Below are positions 49,016 through 61,150 of a DNA stretch of 64,000 nt, piece after piece. A program made the position numbers and the translations under genes. A model generated the notes under the pieces. That model was not told where the DNA came from. It searched no databases and saw only the letters and a program-made list of their open reading frames with translations. This DNA is from Acanthosepion lycidas (lineage: Eukaryota; Mollusca; Cephalopoda; Sepiida; Sepiidae). The stretch is taken from contig OZ010611.1 of NCBI GenBank assembly GCA_963932145.1, positions 57,545,292 through 57,609,291 on the forward strand. The letters run 5' to 3'. Each line of letters opens with the position of its first letter. The stretch's first letter is position 1.

Positions 49016-50621
49016 TCTAAATCTTGGTTGAAATTTTTTTTAATTCTAATTAATAGAAATGGAGTAGCGTGCAATGGTGTCGTCTCATACAACAGTGAGT
49101 TAGGAGAAAAAATTTGTGGGCACAAAATGGGTGATCAGTGACTTATTCTCTTCTGTTTGTGCCTTGTCTTTAGCTTTTTCTTCTATATTTAACTTTATGT
49201 AGAGGCTAGGCCCCTTTCTAAATCTTGGTTGAAATTATTTTTCATTCTAATTCATAGAAATGGAGTAGCGTGCAATGGTGTCGTCTCATACAACAGTGAG
49301 TCAGGAGAAACAATTTGTTGGCACAAAATGGGTGATCAGTGTGTTATTGTCTTCTGTTTGTGCCTTGTCTTTAGCTTTTTCTTCTATATTTAACTTTAAG
49401 TAGAGGTTAGCCCCCCTCTAAATCTTGGTTGAAATTATTTTTCATTCTAATTCATAGAAATGGAGTAGCGTGCAATGGTGTCGTCTCATACAACAGTGAG
49501 TTAGGAGAAAAAATTTGTTGGCACAAAATGGGTGATCAGTGTGTTATTCTCTTCTGTTTGTGCCTTGTCTTTAGCTTTTTCTTCTATATTTAACTTTAAG
49601 TAGAGGCTAGCCACCCTCTAAATCTTGGTTGAAATTATTTTTCATTCTAATTAATAGAAATGGAGTAGCGTGCAATGGTGTCGTCTCATACAACAGTGAG
49701 TTAGGAGAAAAAATTTCTGCTCACAAGATCGGTGATCAGTGTCTTATTCTCATCTGTTTGTGCCTTGCCTTTAGCTTTTTCTTCTATATTTAACTTTATG
49801 TAGAGGCTAGCCCCCCCTCTAAATCTTGAGTGAAATTATTTTTCATTCTAATTCATAGAAATGGTGTAGCGTGCAATGGTGTCGTCTCATACAACAGTGA
49901 GTTAGGAGAAAAAATTTGTTGGCACAAAATGGGTGATCAGTGTCTTATTCTCTTCTGTTTGTGCCTTGTCTTTAGCTTTTTCTTCTATATTTAACTTTAT
50001 GTAGAGGCTAGGCCCCTTTCTAAATCTTGGTTGAATTTATTTTTCATTCTAATTCATAGAAATGGAGTAGCGTGCAATGGTGTCGTCTCATACAACAGTG
50101 AGTTAGGAGAAAAAATTTGTTGGCACAAAATGGGTGATCAGTGTCTTATTCTCTTCTGTTTGTGCCTTGTCTTTAGCTTTCTCTTCTATATTTAACTTTA
50201 TGTAGAGGCTAGACCCCTTTCTAAATCTTGGTTGAATTTATTTTTCATTCTAATTCATAGAAATGGAGTAGCGTGCAATGGTGTCGTCTCATACAACAGT
50301 GAGTTAGGAGAAAAAATTTGTGGGCACAAAATGGGTGATCAGTGTCTTATTCTCTTCTGTTTGTGCCTTGTCTTTAGCTTTTTCTTCTATATTTAACTTT
50401 ATGTAGAGGCTAGGACCCTTTCTAAATCTTGGTTGAAATTATTTTTCATTCTAATTCATAGAAATGGAGTAGAGTGCAATGGTGTCATCTCATACAACAG
50501 TGAGTTAGGAGAAAAAATTTATGGGCACAAAATGGGTGATCAGTGTCTTATTCTCTTCTGTTTGTGCCTTGTCTTTAGCTTTTTCCTCTATATTTAACTT
50601 TATGTAGAGGCTAGGCCCCTT
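49016..50621. repeat. 8-monomer HOR, canonical version (1,606 bp)
   Basis: Order is a-b-c-d-e-f-g-h, the complete set. The length equals 8 x 201 minus 2: one base is lost at the b junction and one at the c junction (GGCTAGCC forms). T8 monomers start at 49,016 and 50,622. This is the simplest reference unit for describing the 43.6-52.2 kb domain. Confidence 0.9.
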
Positions 50622-52227
50622 TCTAAATCTTGGTTGAAATTTTTTTTAATTCTAATTAATAGAAATGGAGTAGCGTGCAATGGTGTCGTCTCATACAACA
50701 GTGAGTTAGGAGAAAAAATTTGTGGGCACAAAATGGGTGATCAGTGACTTATTCTCTTCTGTTTGTGCCTTGTCTTTAGCTTTTTCTTCTATATTTAACT
50801 TTATGTAGAGGCTAGGCCCCTTTCTAAATCTTGGTTGAAATTATTTTTCATTCTAATTCATAGAAATGGAGTAGCGTGCAATGGTGTCGTCTCATACAAC
50901 AGTGAGTTAGGAGAAACAATTTGTTGGCACAAAATGGGTGATCAGTGTGTTATTCTCTTCTGTTTGTGCCTTGTCTTTAGCTTTTTCCTCTATATTTAAC
51001 TTTAAGTAGAGGCTAGCCCCCCTCTAAATCTTGGTTGAAATTATTTTTCATTCTAATTCATAGAAATGGAGTAGCGTGCAATGGTGTCGTCTCATACAAC
51101 AGTGAGTTAGGAGAAAAAATTTGTTGGCACAAAATGGGTGATCAGTGTGTTATTCTCTTCTGTTTGTGCCTTGTCTTTAGCTTTTTCTTCTATATTTAAC
51201 TTTAAGTAGAGGCTAGCCACCCTCTAAATCTTGGTTGAAATTATTTTTCATTCTAATTAATAGAAATGGAGTAGCGTGCAATGGTGTCGTCTCATACAAC
51301 AGTGAGTTAGGAGAAAAAATTTGTGCTCACAAAATCGGTGATCAGTGTCTTATTCTCTTCTGTTTGTGCCTTGTTTTTAGCTTTTTCTTCTATATTTAAC
51401 TTTATGTAGAGGCTAGGCCCCCCTCTAAATCTTGATTGAAATTATTTTTCATTCTAATTCATAGAAATGGTGTAGTGTGCAATGGTGTCGTCTCATACAA
51501 CAGTGAGTTAGGAGAAAAAATTTGTTGGCACAAAATGGGTGATCAGTGTCTTATTCTCTTCTGTTTGTGCCTTGTCTTTAGCTTTTTCTTCTATATTTAA
51601 CTTTATGTAGAGGCTAGGCCCCTTTCTAAATCTTGGTTGAATTTATTTTTCATTCTAATTCATAGAAATGGAGTAGCGTGCAATGGTGTCGTCTCATACA
51701 ACAGTGAGTTAGGAGAAAAAATTTGTTGGCACAAAATGGGTGATCAGTGTCTTATTCTCTTCTGTTTGTGCCTTGTCTTTAGCTTTTTCTTCTATATTTA
51801 ACTTTATGTAGAGGCTAGGCCCCTTTCTAAATCTTGGTTGAATTTATTTTTTATTCTAATTCATAGAAATGGAGTAGCGTGCAATGGTATCGTCTCATAC
51901 AACAGTGAGTTAGGAGAAAAAATTTGTGGGCACAAAATGGGTGATCAGTGTCTTATTCTCTTCTGTTTGTGCCTTGTCTTTAGCTTTTTCTTGTATATTT
52001 AACTTTATGTAGAGGCTAGGCCCCTTTCTAAATCTTGGTTGAAATTACTTTTCATTCTAATTCATAGAAATGGAGTAGAGTGCAATGGTGTCATCTCATA
52101 CAACAGTGAGTTAGGAGAAAAAATTTGTGGGCACAAAATGGGTGATCAGTGTCTTATTCTCTTCTGTTTGTGCCTTGTCTTTAGCTTTTTCCTCTATATT
52201 TAACTTTATGTAGAGGCTAGGCCCCTT
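50622..52227. repeat. 8-monomer HOR, diverged version (1,606 bp)
   Basis: Same length and order as the preceding unit, but d reads TTTGTGCTCACAAAATCGG and lacks CTTGCC, e reads CTTGATTG and TGTAGTGTGC, the seventh monomer is a second f-like form (TTGAATTTATTTTTTATTC, GGTATCG, TTGTATATT), and h has TTACTTTTC with TTTGTGGGC. The next T8 monomer starts at 52,228. It is probably the oldest copy, or one less homogenised because it sits at the edge of the domain. Confidence 0.86.
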
Positions 52228-53632
52228 TCTAAATCTTGGTTGAAATTTTTTTTAATTCTAATTAATAGAAATGGAGTAGCGTGCAATGGTGTCGTCTCAT
52301 ACAACAGTGAGTTAGGAGAAAAAATTTGTGGGCACAAAATGGGTGATCAGTGACTTATTCTCTTCTGTTTGTGCCTTGTCTTTAGCTTTTTCTTCTATAT
52401 TTAACTTTATGTAGAGGCTAGGCCCCTTTCTAAATCTTGGTTGAAATTATTTTTCATTCTAATTCATAGAAATGGAGTAGCGTGCAATGGTGTCGTCTCA
52501 TACAACAGTGAGTTAGGAGAAACAATTTGTTGGCACAAAATGGGTGATCAGTGTGTTATTCTCTTCTGTTTGTGCCTTGTCTTTAGCTTTTTCTTCTATA
52601 TTTATCTTTAAGTAGAGGCTAGCCCCCCTATAAATCTTGGTTGAAATTATTTTTCATTCTAATTCATAGAAATGGAGTAGCGTGCAATGGTGTCGTCTCA
52701 TACAACAGTGAGTTAGGAGAAAAAATTTGTGGGCACAAAATGGGTGATCAGTGTCTTATTCTCTTCTGTTTGTGCCTTGTCTTTAGCTTTTTCTTCTATA
52801 TTTAACTTTATGTAGAGGCTAGGCCCCTTTCTAAATCTTGGTTGAAATTATTTTTCATTCTAATTCATAGAAATGGAGTAGCGTGCAATGGTGTCGTCTC
52901 ATACAACAGTGAGTTAGGAGAAAAAATTTGTGGGCACAAAATGGGTTATAAGTGTCTTATTCTTTTCTATTTGTACCTTGTCTTTAGCTTTTTCTTCTAT
53001 ATTTAACTTTATGTAGAGGCTAGGCCCCTTTCTAAATCGTGGTTGAAATTATTTTTCATTCTAATTCATAGAAATGGAGTAGCGTGCAATGGTGTCGTCT
53101 CATACAACAGTGAGTTAGGAGAAAAAATTTGTGGGCACAAAATGGGTGATCAGTGTCTTATTCTCTTCTGTTTGTGCCTTGTCTTTAGCTTTTTCTTCTA
53201 TATTTAACTTTATGTAGAGGCTAGGCCCCCCTCTAAATCTTGGTTGAATTTTTTTTTAATTCTAATTAATAGATATAGAGTAGCGTGCAATGGTGTCGTC
53301 TCAACAACAGTGAGTTAGGAGAAAAAATTTGTGGGCACAAAATGGGTGATCAGTGTCTTATTCTCTTCTGTTTGTGCCTTGTCTTTAGCTTTTTCTTCTA
53401 TATTTAACATTATGTAGAGGCAAGGCCCCCCTCTAAATCTTGGTTGAAATTATTTTTCATTCTAATTAATAGAAATGGAGTAGCGTGCAATGGTGTCGAC
53501 TCATACAATAGTGAGATAGGAGAAAAAATTTGTGGGCACAAAATGGGTGATCAGTGTCTTATTCTCTTCTGTTTGTGCCTTGTCTTTAGCTTTTTCTTCT
53601 ATATTTAACTTTATGTAGAGGCTAGGCCCCCC

Positions 53633-53833
53633 TCTAAATCTTGGTTGAAATTATTTTTCATTCTAATTCATAGAAATGGAGTAGCGTGCAATGGTGTCGT
53701 CTCATACAACAGTGAGTTAGGAGAAAAAATTTGTTGGCACAAAATGGGTGATCAGTGTCTTATTCTCTTCTGTTTGTGCCTTGTCTTTAGCTTTTTCTTC
53801 TATATTTAACTTTATGTAGAGGCTAGGCCCCCC
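53633..53833 (+). repeat. Representative 201-bp monomer
   Basis: This monomer differs from my hand-made consensus at one place that I can see (GTTGGCAC instead of GTGGGCAC around position 103), so it is a useful type copy. In order it holds an AT-rich start (1-40), the CpG-containing segment GAGTAGCGTGCAATGG (47-62) with a second CpG in GTCGTCT, an A6T3 tract (92-100), the BclI site TGATCA (118-123), a pyrimidine-rich stretch (124-170), and the GC-rich junction TAGAGGCTAGGCCCCCC (185-201). The + orientation is arbitrary. The length is 67 x 3, so reading frames stay in register between monomers, but each frame normally meets stops and no coding role is supported. Confidence 0.95.
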
Positions 53834-54636
53834 TTTAATTCTTGGTTTAAATTTTTTTTAATTTTAATTAATAGATATAGAGTAGCGTGCGATCGTGTCG
53901 TCTCATACAACAGTGAGTTAGGAGAAAAAACTTGTGCGCACAAAATGGGTGATCAGTGTCTTATTCTCTTCTGTTTGTACCTTTTCTTTAGCTTTTTCTT
54001 CTATATTTAACTTTATGTAGAGGCTAGGCCCCCCTCTAAATCTTGGTTGAAATTATTTTTCATTCTAATTCATAGAAATGGAGTAGCGTGCAATGGTGTC
54101 GTCTCATACAACAGTGAGTTAGGAGAAAAAATTTGTTGGGACAAAATGGGTTATCAGTGTCTTATTCTCTTCTGTTTCTGCCTTGTTAAGCTTTTTCTTC
54201 TATATTTAACTTTATGTAGAGGCTAGGCCCCTTTCTAAATCTTAGTTGAAAATATTTTCATACTAATTCATAGAAATGGAATAGCATGCAATGGTGTCGT
54301 CTCATACAACAGTGAGTTAGTAGAAAAAATTTGTGGGCACAAAATGGGTGATCAGTGTCTTATTCTCTTCTGTTTGTGCCTTGTCTTTAGCTTTTTCTTC
54401 TATATTTAACTTTATGTAGAGGCTAGGCCCCCCTCTAAATCATGGTTTAAATTTTTTTTAATTTTAATTAATAGTTATAGAGTAGCGTGCGATCGTGTCG
54501 TATCATACAACGGTGAGTTAGGAGAAAAAATTTGTGGGCACAAAATGGGTGATCAGTGTCTTATTCTCTTCTGTTTGTACCTTGTCTTTAGCTTTTTCTT
54601 CTATATTTAACTTTATGTAGAGGCTAGGCCCCCCTC
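53834..54636. repeat. Most diverged monomer subtype (GCGATCGTG type)
   Basis: Monomers starting at 53,834 and 54,434, and again at 56,841, carry GGTTTAAATTTTTTTTAATT, TTAATTAATAG followed by ATATAGAG or TTATAGAG, and GCGTGCGATCGTGTCG in place of GCGTGCAATGGTGTCG. They share the T8 expansion with type a of the 8-monomer HOR, so they may be an older branch of that subtype. They gain the palindrome CGATCG and an extra CpG. Confidence 0.8.
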
Positions 54637-57600
54637 TAAATCTTGGTTGAAATTATTTTCATTCTAATTCATAGAAATGGAGTAGCGTGCAATGGTGTCG
54701 TCTCATACAACAGTGAGTTAGGAGAAAAAATTTGTGGGCACAAAATGGGTGCTCAGTGTCTTATTCTCTTTTGTTTGTGCCTTCTCTTTAGCTTTTTCTT
54801 CTATATTTGACTTTATGTAGAGGCTAGGCCCCTTTCTAAATCTTGGTTGAAATTATTTTTCATTCTAATTCATAGAAATGGAGTAGCGTGCAATGGTGTC
54901 ATCTCATACAATAGTGAGTTAGGAGAATAAATTTGTGGGCACAAAATGGGTGATCAGTGTCTTATTCTCTTCTGTTTGTGCCTTGTCTTTAGCTTTTACT
55001 TCTATATTTAACTTTATGTAGAGGGTAGGCCCCTTTCTAAATCTTGGTTGAAATTATTTTTCATTCTAATTCATAGAAATGGAGTAGCGTGGAATGGTGT
55101 CGTCTCATACAACAGTGAGTTAGGAGAAAAAATTTGTGGGCACAAAATGGGTCATCAGTGTCTTATTCTCTTCTGTTTGTACCTTGTCTTTAGCTTTTTC
55201 TTCTATATTTAACTTTATGTAGAGGCTAGGCCCCCCTCTAAATATTGGTTGAAATTTTTTTTAATTCTAATTAATAGAAATGGAGTAGCGTGCAATGTTG
55301 TCGTCTCATACAACAGTGAGTTAGTAGAAAAATTTGTGGGCACAAAATGGGTGATCAGTGTCTTATTCTCTTCTATTTGTGCCTTGTCTTTAGCTTTTTC
55401 TTCTATATTTAACTTTATGTAGAGGCTAGGCCCCTTTCTAAATCTTGGTTGAAATTATTTTTCATTCTAATTCATAGAAATGGAGTAGCGTGCAATGGTG
55501 TCGTCTCATACAACAGTGAGTTAGGAGAAAAAATTTGTGGGCACAAAATGCGTGATCAGTGTCTTATTCTCTTCTGTTTGTGCCTTGTCTTTAGCTTTTT
55601 CTTCTATATTTAACTTTATGTAGGGGCTAGGCCCCCTCTCTAATCTTGGTTGAAATTATTTTTCATTCTAATTCATAGAAATGGAGTAGCGTGCAATGGT
55701 GTCGTCTCATACAACAGTGAGTTAGGAGAATAAATTTGTTGGCACAAAATGGGTGATCAGTGTCTTATTCTCATCTATTTGTGCCTTGTCTTTAGCTGTT
55801 TCTTCTATATTTAACTTTATGTAGAGGCTAGGCCCCTTTCTAAATCTTGGTTGAAATTTTTTTTAATTCTAATTAATAGAAATGGAGTAGCGTGCAATGT
55901 TGTCGTCTCATACAACAGTGAGTTAGTAGTAAAAATTTGTGGGCACAAAATGGGTGATCAGTGTCTTATTCTCTTCTGTTTGTGCCTTGTCTTTAGCTTT
56001 TTCTTCTATATTTAACTTTATGTAGAGGCTAGGCCCCTTTCTAAATCTTGGTTGAAATTATTTTTCATTCTAATTCATAGAAATAGAGTAGCGTGCAATG
56101 GTGTCGTCTCATACAACAGTGTGTTAGGAGAAAAAATTTGTGGACGCAAAATGGGTGATCAGTGCCTTATTCTCTTCTGTTTGTGCCTTGTCTTTAGCTT
56201 TTTCTTCTATATTTAACTTTATGTAGAGGCTAGGCCACTTTCTAAATCTTGGTTGAAATTATTTTTCATTCTAATTAATAGAAATGGAGTAGCGTCCAAT
56301 GGTGTAGTCTCATACAACAGTGAGGTAGGAGAAAAAAGTTGTTGGCACAAAATGGGTGATCAGTGTCTTATTCTCTGCTGTTTGTGCCTTGTGTTTAGCT
56401 TTTTCTTCTATATTTAACTTTATGTAGAGGCTAGGCCCCTTTCTAAATCTTGGTTGAAATTATTTTTCATTCTAATTCATAGAAATGGAGTAGTGTGCAA
56501 TGGTGTCGTCTCATACAACAGTGAGTTAGGAGAAAAAATTTGTTGGGACAAAATGGGTTATCAGTGTCTTATTCTCTTCTGTTTCTGCCTTGTCAAGCTT
56601 TTTCTTCTATATTTAACTTTATGTAGAGGCTAGGCCCCTTTCTAAATCTTAGTTGAAAATATTTTCATACTAATTCATAGAAATGGAGTAGCGTGCAATG
56701 GTGTCGTCTCATACAACAGTGAGTTAGGAGAAAAAATTTGTGGGCACAAAATGGGTGATCAGTGTCTTATTCTCTTCTGTTTGTGCCTTGTCTTTAGCTT
56801 TTTCTTCTATATTTAACTTTATGTAGAGGCTAGGCCCCCCTCTAAATCATGGTTTAAATTTTTTTTAATTTTAATTAATAGTTATAGAGTAGCGTGCGAT
56901 CGTGTCGTATCATACAACGGTGAGTTAGGAGAAAAAATTTGTGGGCACAAAATGGGTGATCAGTGTCTTATTCTCTTCTGTTTGTACCTTGTCTTTAGCT
57001 TTTTCTTCTATATTTAACTTTATGTAGAGGCTAGGCCCCCCTCTAAATCTTGGTTGAAATTATTTTTCATTCTAATTCATAGAAATGGAGTAGCGTGCAA
57101 TGGTGTCGTCTCATACAACAGTGAGTTAGGAGAAAAAATTTGTTGGCACAAAATGGGTGATCAGTGTCTTATTCTCTTCTGTTTCTGCCTTGTCAAGCTT
57201 TTTCTTCTATATTTAACTTTATGTAGAGGCTAGGCCCCTTTCTAAATCTTAGTTGAAATTATTTTTCATACTAATTCATAGAAATGGAGTAGCGTGCAAT
57301 GGTGTCATCTCATACAATAGTGAGTTAAGAGAATAAATTTGTAGGCACAAAATGGGTGATCAGTGTCTTATTCTCTTCTGTTTGTGCCTTGTCTTTAGCT
57401 TTTTCTTCTATATTTAACTTTATGTAGGGGCTAGGCCCCCTCTCTAATCTTGGTTGAAATTATTTTTCATTCTAATTCATAGAAATGGAGTAGCGTGCAA
57501 TGGTGTCGTCTCATACAACAGTGAGTTAGGAGAATAAATTTGTTGGCACAAAATGGGTGATCAGTGTCTTATTCTCATCTATTTGTGCCTTGTCTTTAGC

Positions 57601-58749
57601 TTTTTCTTCTATATTTAACTTTATGTAGAGGCTAGGCCCCTTTCTAAATCTTGGTTGAAATTATTTTTCATTCTAATTCATAGAAATAGAGTAGCGTGCA
57701 ATGGTGTCGTCTCATACAACAGTGTGTTAGGAGAAAAAATTTGTGGACGCAAAATGGGTGATCAGTGCCATATTCTCTTCTGTTTGTGCCTTGTCTTTAG
57801 CTTTTTCTTCTATATTTAACTTTATGTAGAGGCTAGGCCACTTTCTAAATCTTGGTTGAAATTATTTTTCATTCTAATTAATAGAAATGGAGTAGCGTCC
57901 AATGGTGTAGTCTCATACAACAGTGAGGTAGGAGAAAAAAGTTGTTGGCACAAAATGGGTGATCAGTGTCTTATTCTCTGCTGTTTGTGCCTTGTGTTTA
58001 GCTTTTTCTTCTATATTTAAATTTATGTAGAGGCTAGGCCCCTTTCTAAATCTTGGTTGAAATTATTTTTCATTCTAATTCATAGAAATGGAGTAGCGTG
58101 CAATGGTGTCGTCTCATACAACAGTGAGTTAGGAGAAAAAATTTGTGGGCACAAAATGGTTGATCAGTGTCTTATTCTCTGCTGTTTGTGCCTTGTCTTT
58201 AGCTTTTTCTTCTATATTTAACTTTATGTAGAGGCTAGACCCCTTTCTAAAACTTGGTTGAAATTATTTTTCATTCTAATTCATAGAAATGGAGCAGCGT
58301 GAAATGGTGTCGTCTCATACAACAGTGAGTTAGGAGAAAAAATTTGTGGGCACAAAATGGGTGATCAGTGTCTTATTCTCTGCTGTTTGTGCCTTGTCTT
58401 TAGCTTTTTCTTCTATATTTAACTTTATGTAGAGGCTAGGCCCCTTTCTAAACCTTGGTTGAAATTATTTTTCATTCTAATTCATAGAAATGGAGAAGCG
58501 TGCAATGGTGTCGTCTCATACAACAGTGAGTTAGGAGAAAAAATTTGTGGGCACAAAATGGTTGATCAGTGACTTATTCTCTGCTGTTTGTGCCTTGTCT
58601 TTAGCTTTTTCTTCTATATTTAACTTTATGTAGAGGCTAGACCCCTTTCTAAAACTTGGTTGAAATTATTTTTCATTCTAATTCATAGAAATGGAGCAGC
58701 GTGCAATCGTGTCGTCTCATACAACAGTGAGTTAGGCGAATAAATTTGT

Positions 58750-61150
58750 TGGCACAAAATGCGTGATCAGTGTCTTATTCTCTTCTATTTGTGCCATATC
58801 TTTAGCTTTTTCTTCTATATTTAACTTTATGTAGAGGATAGGCCCCCCTCTAAATCTTGGTTGAAATTATTTTTCATTCTAATTAATAGAAATGGAGAAG
58901 CGTGCAATGGTGTCGTCTCATACAACAGTGAGTTAGTAGAAAAAAATTGTGGGCACAAAATAGGGTAACAGTGTCTTATTCTCTTCTGTTTTTACCTTGT
59001 CTTTAGATTTTTCTTCTATATTTAACTTTATGTAGAGGCTAGGCCCCTTTCTAAATTTTGGATGAAATTATTTTTCATTCTAATTCATAGAAATGGAGTA
59101 GCGTGCAATGGTGTCGTCTCATACAACAGTGAGTTAGGAGAAAAAATTTGTTGGCACAAAATGGGTGATCAGTGTCTTATTCTCTTCTGTTTGTGCCTTG
59201 TCTTTAGCTTTTTCTTCTATATTTAACTTTATGTAGAGGCTAGGCCCCTTTCTAAATCTTTGTTGAAATTATTTTTCATTCTAATTCATAGAAATGGAGT
59301 AGCGTGCAATCGTGTCGTCTCATACAACAGTGAGTTAGGAGAAAAAATTTGTGGGCACAAAATGGGTGATCAGTGTCTTATTCTCTTCTGTTTGTGCCTT
59401 GTCTTTAGATTTTTCTTCTATATTTAACTTTATGTAGAGGCTAGGCCCCCCTCTAAATCTTGGTTGAAATTATTTTTCATTCTAATTCATAGAAATGGAG
59501 TAGCGTGCAATGGTGTCGTCTCATACAACAGTGAGTTAGGAGAAAAAATTGATGGGCACAAAATGGGTTATCAGTGTCTTATTCTCTTCTGTTTCTGCCT
59601 TGTCAAGCTTTTTCTTCTATATTTAACTTTATGTAGAGGCTAGGCCCCTTTCTAAATCTTAGTTGAAATTATTTTTCATACTAATTCATAGAAATGGAGT
59701 AGCGTGCAATGGTGTCGTCTCATACAACAGTGAGATGTAGAAAAAATTTGTGGGCACAAAATGGGGGATCAGTGACTTATTCTAATCTGTTTGTGCCTTG
59801 TCTTTAGCTTTTTCTTCTATATTTAACTTTATGTATAGGCTAGGCCCCCCTCTAAATCTTGGTTGAAATTATTTTTCATTCTAATTCATAGAAATGGAGT
59901 AGCGTGCAATGGTGTCGTCTCATACAACTGTGAGTTAGTAGAAAAAATTTGTGGGCACAAAATGGGGGATCAGTGACTTATTCTAATCTGTTTGTACCTT
60001 GTCTTTAGCTTTTTCTTCTATATTTAACTTTATGTAGAGCCTAGGCCCCTTTCTAAATCTTGGTTGATATTATTTTTCATTCTAATTCATAGAAATGGAG
60101 TAGCGTGCAATGTTGTCGTCTCAAACAACAGTGAGTTAGGAGAAAAATTTTGTGGGCACAAAATGGGTGATCAGTGTCTTATTCTCTTCTGTTTGTGCCT
60201 TGTCTTTAGCTTTTTCTTCTATATTTAACTTTATGTAGAGGCTAGGCCCCCCTCTAAATCTTGGTTGAAATTATTTTTCATTCTAATTCATAGAAATGGA
60301 GTAGCGTGCAATGGTGTCGTCTCAAACAACAGTGAGTTAGGCGAAAAAATTTGTGGGCACAAAATGGGTGATCAGTGTCTTATTCTCTTCTATTTGTGCC
60401 ATGTCTTTAGCTTTTTCTTCTATATTTAACTTTATGTAGAGGATAGGCCCCCCTCTAAATCTTGGTTGAAATTATTTTTCATTCTAATTAATAGAAATGG
60501 AGAAGCGTGCAATGGTGTCGTCTCATACAACAGTGAGTTAGTAGAAAAAAATTGTGGGCACAAAATAGGGTATCAGTGTCTTATTCTCTTCTGTTTGTAC
60601 CTTGTCTTTAGATTTTTCTTCTATATTAAACTTTATGTAGAGGCTAGGCCCCTTTCTAAATTTTGGATGAAATTATTTTTCATTCTAATTCATAGAAATG
60701 GAGTAGCGTGCAATGGTGTCGTCTCATACAACAGTGAGTTAGGAGAAAAAATTTGTTGGCACAAAATGGGTGATCAGTGTCTTATTCTCTTCTGTTTGTG
60801 CCTTGTCTTTAGCTTTTTCTTCTATATTTAACTTTATGTAGAGGCTAGGCCCCTTTCTAAATCTTTGTTGAAATTATTTTTCATTCTAATTCATAGAAAT
60901 GGAGTAGCGTGCAATCGTGTCGTCTCATACAACAGTGAGTTAGGAGAAAAAATTTGTGGGCACAAAATGGGTGATCAGTGTCTTATTCTCTTCTGTTTGT
61001 GCCTTGTCTTTAGCTTTTTCTTCTATATTTAACTTTATGTAGAGGCTAGGCCCCCCTCTAAATCTTGGTTGAAATTATTTTTCATTCTAATTCATAGAAA
61101 TGGAGTAGCGTGCAATGGTGTCGTCTCATACAACAGTGAGTTAGGAGAAA
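58750..61150. repeat. 8-monomer-offset duplication near the right end
   Basis: About 58,750-59,540 and 60,350-61,150 carry the same ordered marks at an offset of about 1,605 bp: TTAGGCGAA, TTCTATTTGTGCCAT, GAGGATAGGCC (58,836 and 60,441), GGAGAAGCGTGC, AGTAGAAAAAAATTG, AAAATAGGGTA, TTTAGATTTTTC, TTTTGGATGAAA and CTTTGTTGAAA with CAATCGTG. In the second copy TATATTTAAC has become TATATTAAAC, which removes a recurrent TAA and yields the chance 121-codon frame at 60,466-60,831. Confidence 0.83.

Larger units (their letters stand above)
52228..58750. repeat. Older mixed monomers with short duplications
   Basis: Monomers here carry more private changes and indels than in the HOR domains. Two duplications are visible. 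About 54,130-54,635 and 56,535-57,045 match at an offset of 2,407 bp (GTTGGGACAAAATGGGTTATC, CTTAGTTGAAAATATTTTC, AAATCATGG). About 55,621-55,825 matches 57,425-57,630 at 1,804 bp (TAGGGGC, CCCTCTCTAATC, CTCATCTATTTG), and the following AAATAGAGTAGCG and CGTCCAATGG monomers match with one monomer fewer between. A shortened TGTCAAGC or TGTTAAGC form of TGTCTTTAGC recurs at about 54,185, 56,592, 57,190 and 59,601. Confidence 0.8.

Noticed and set aside
60466-60831. Open frame of 121 codons on the + strand
   Set aside because: It is the same satellite frame, opened by TATATTAAAC in place of TATATTTAAC. The residues repeat with the 67-codon monomer period.
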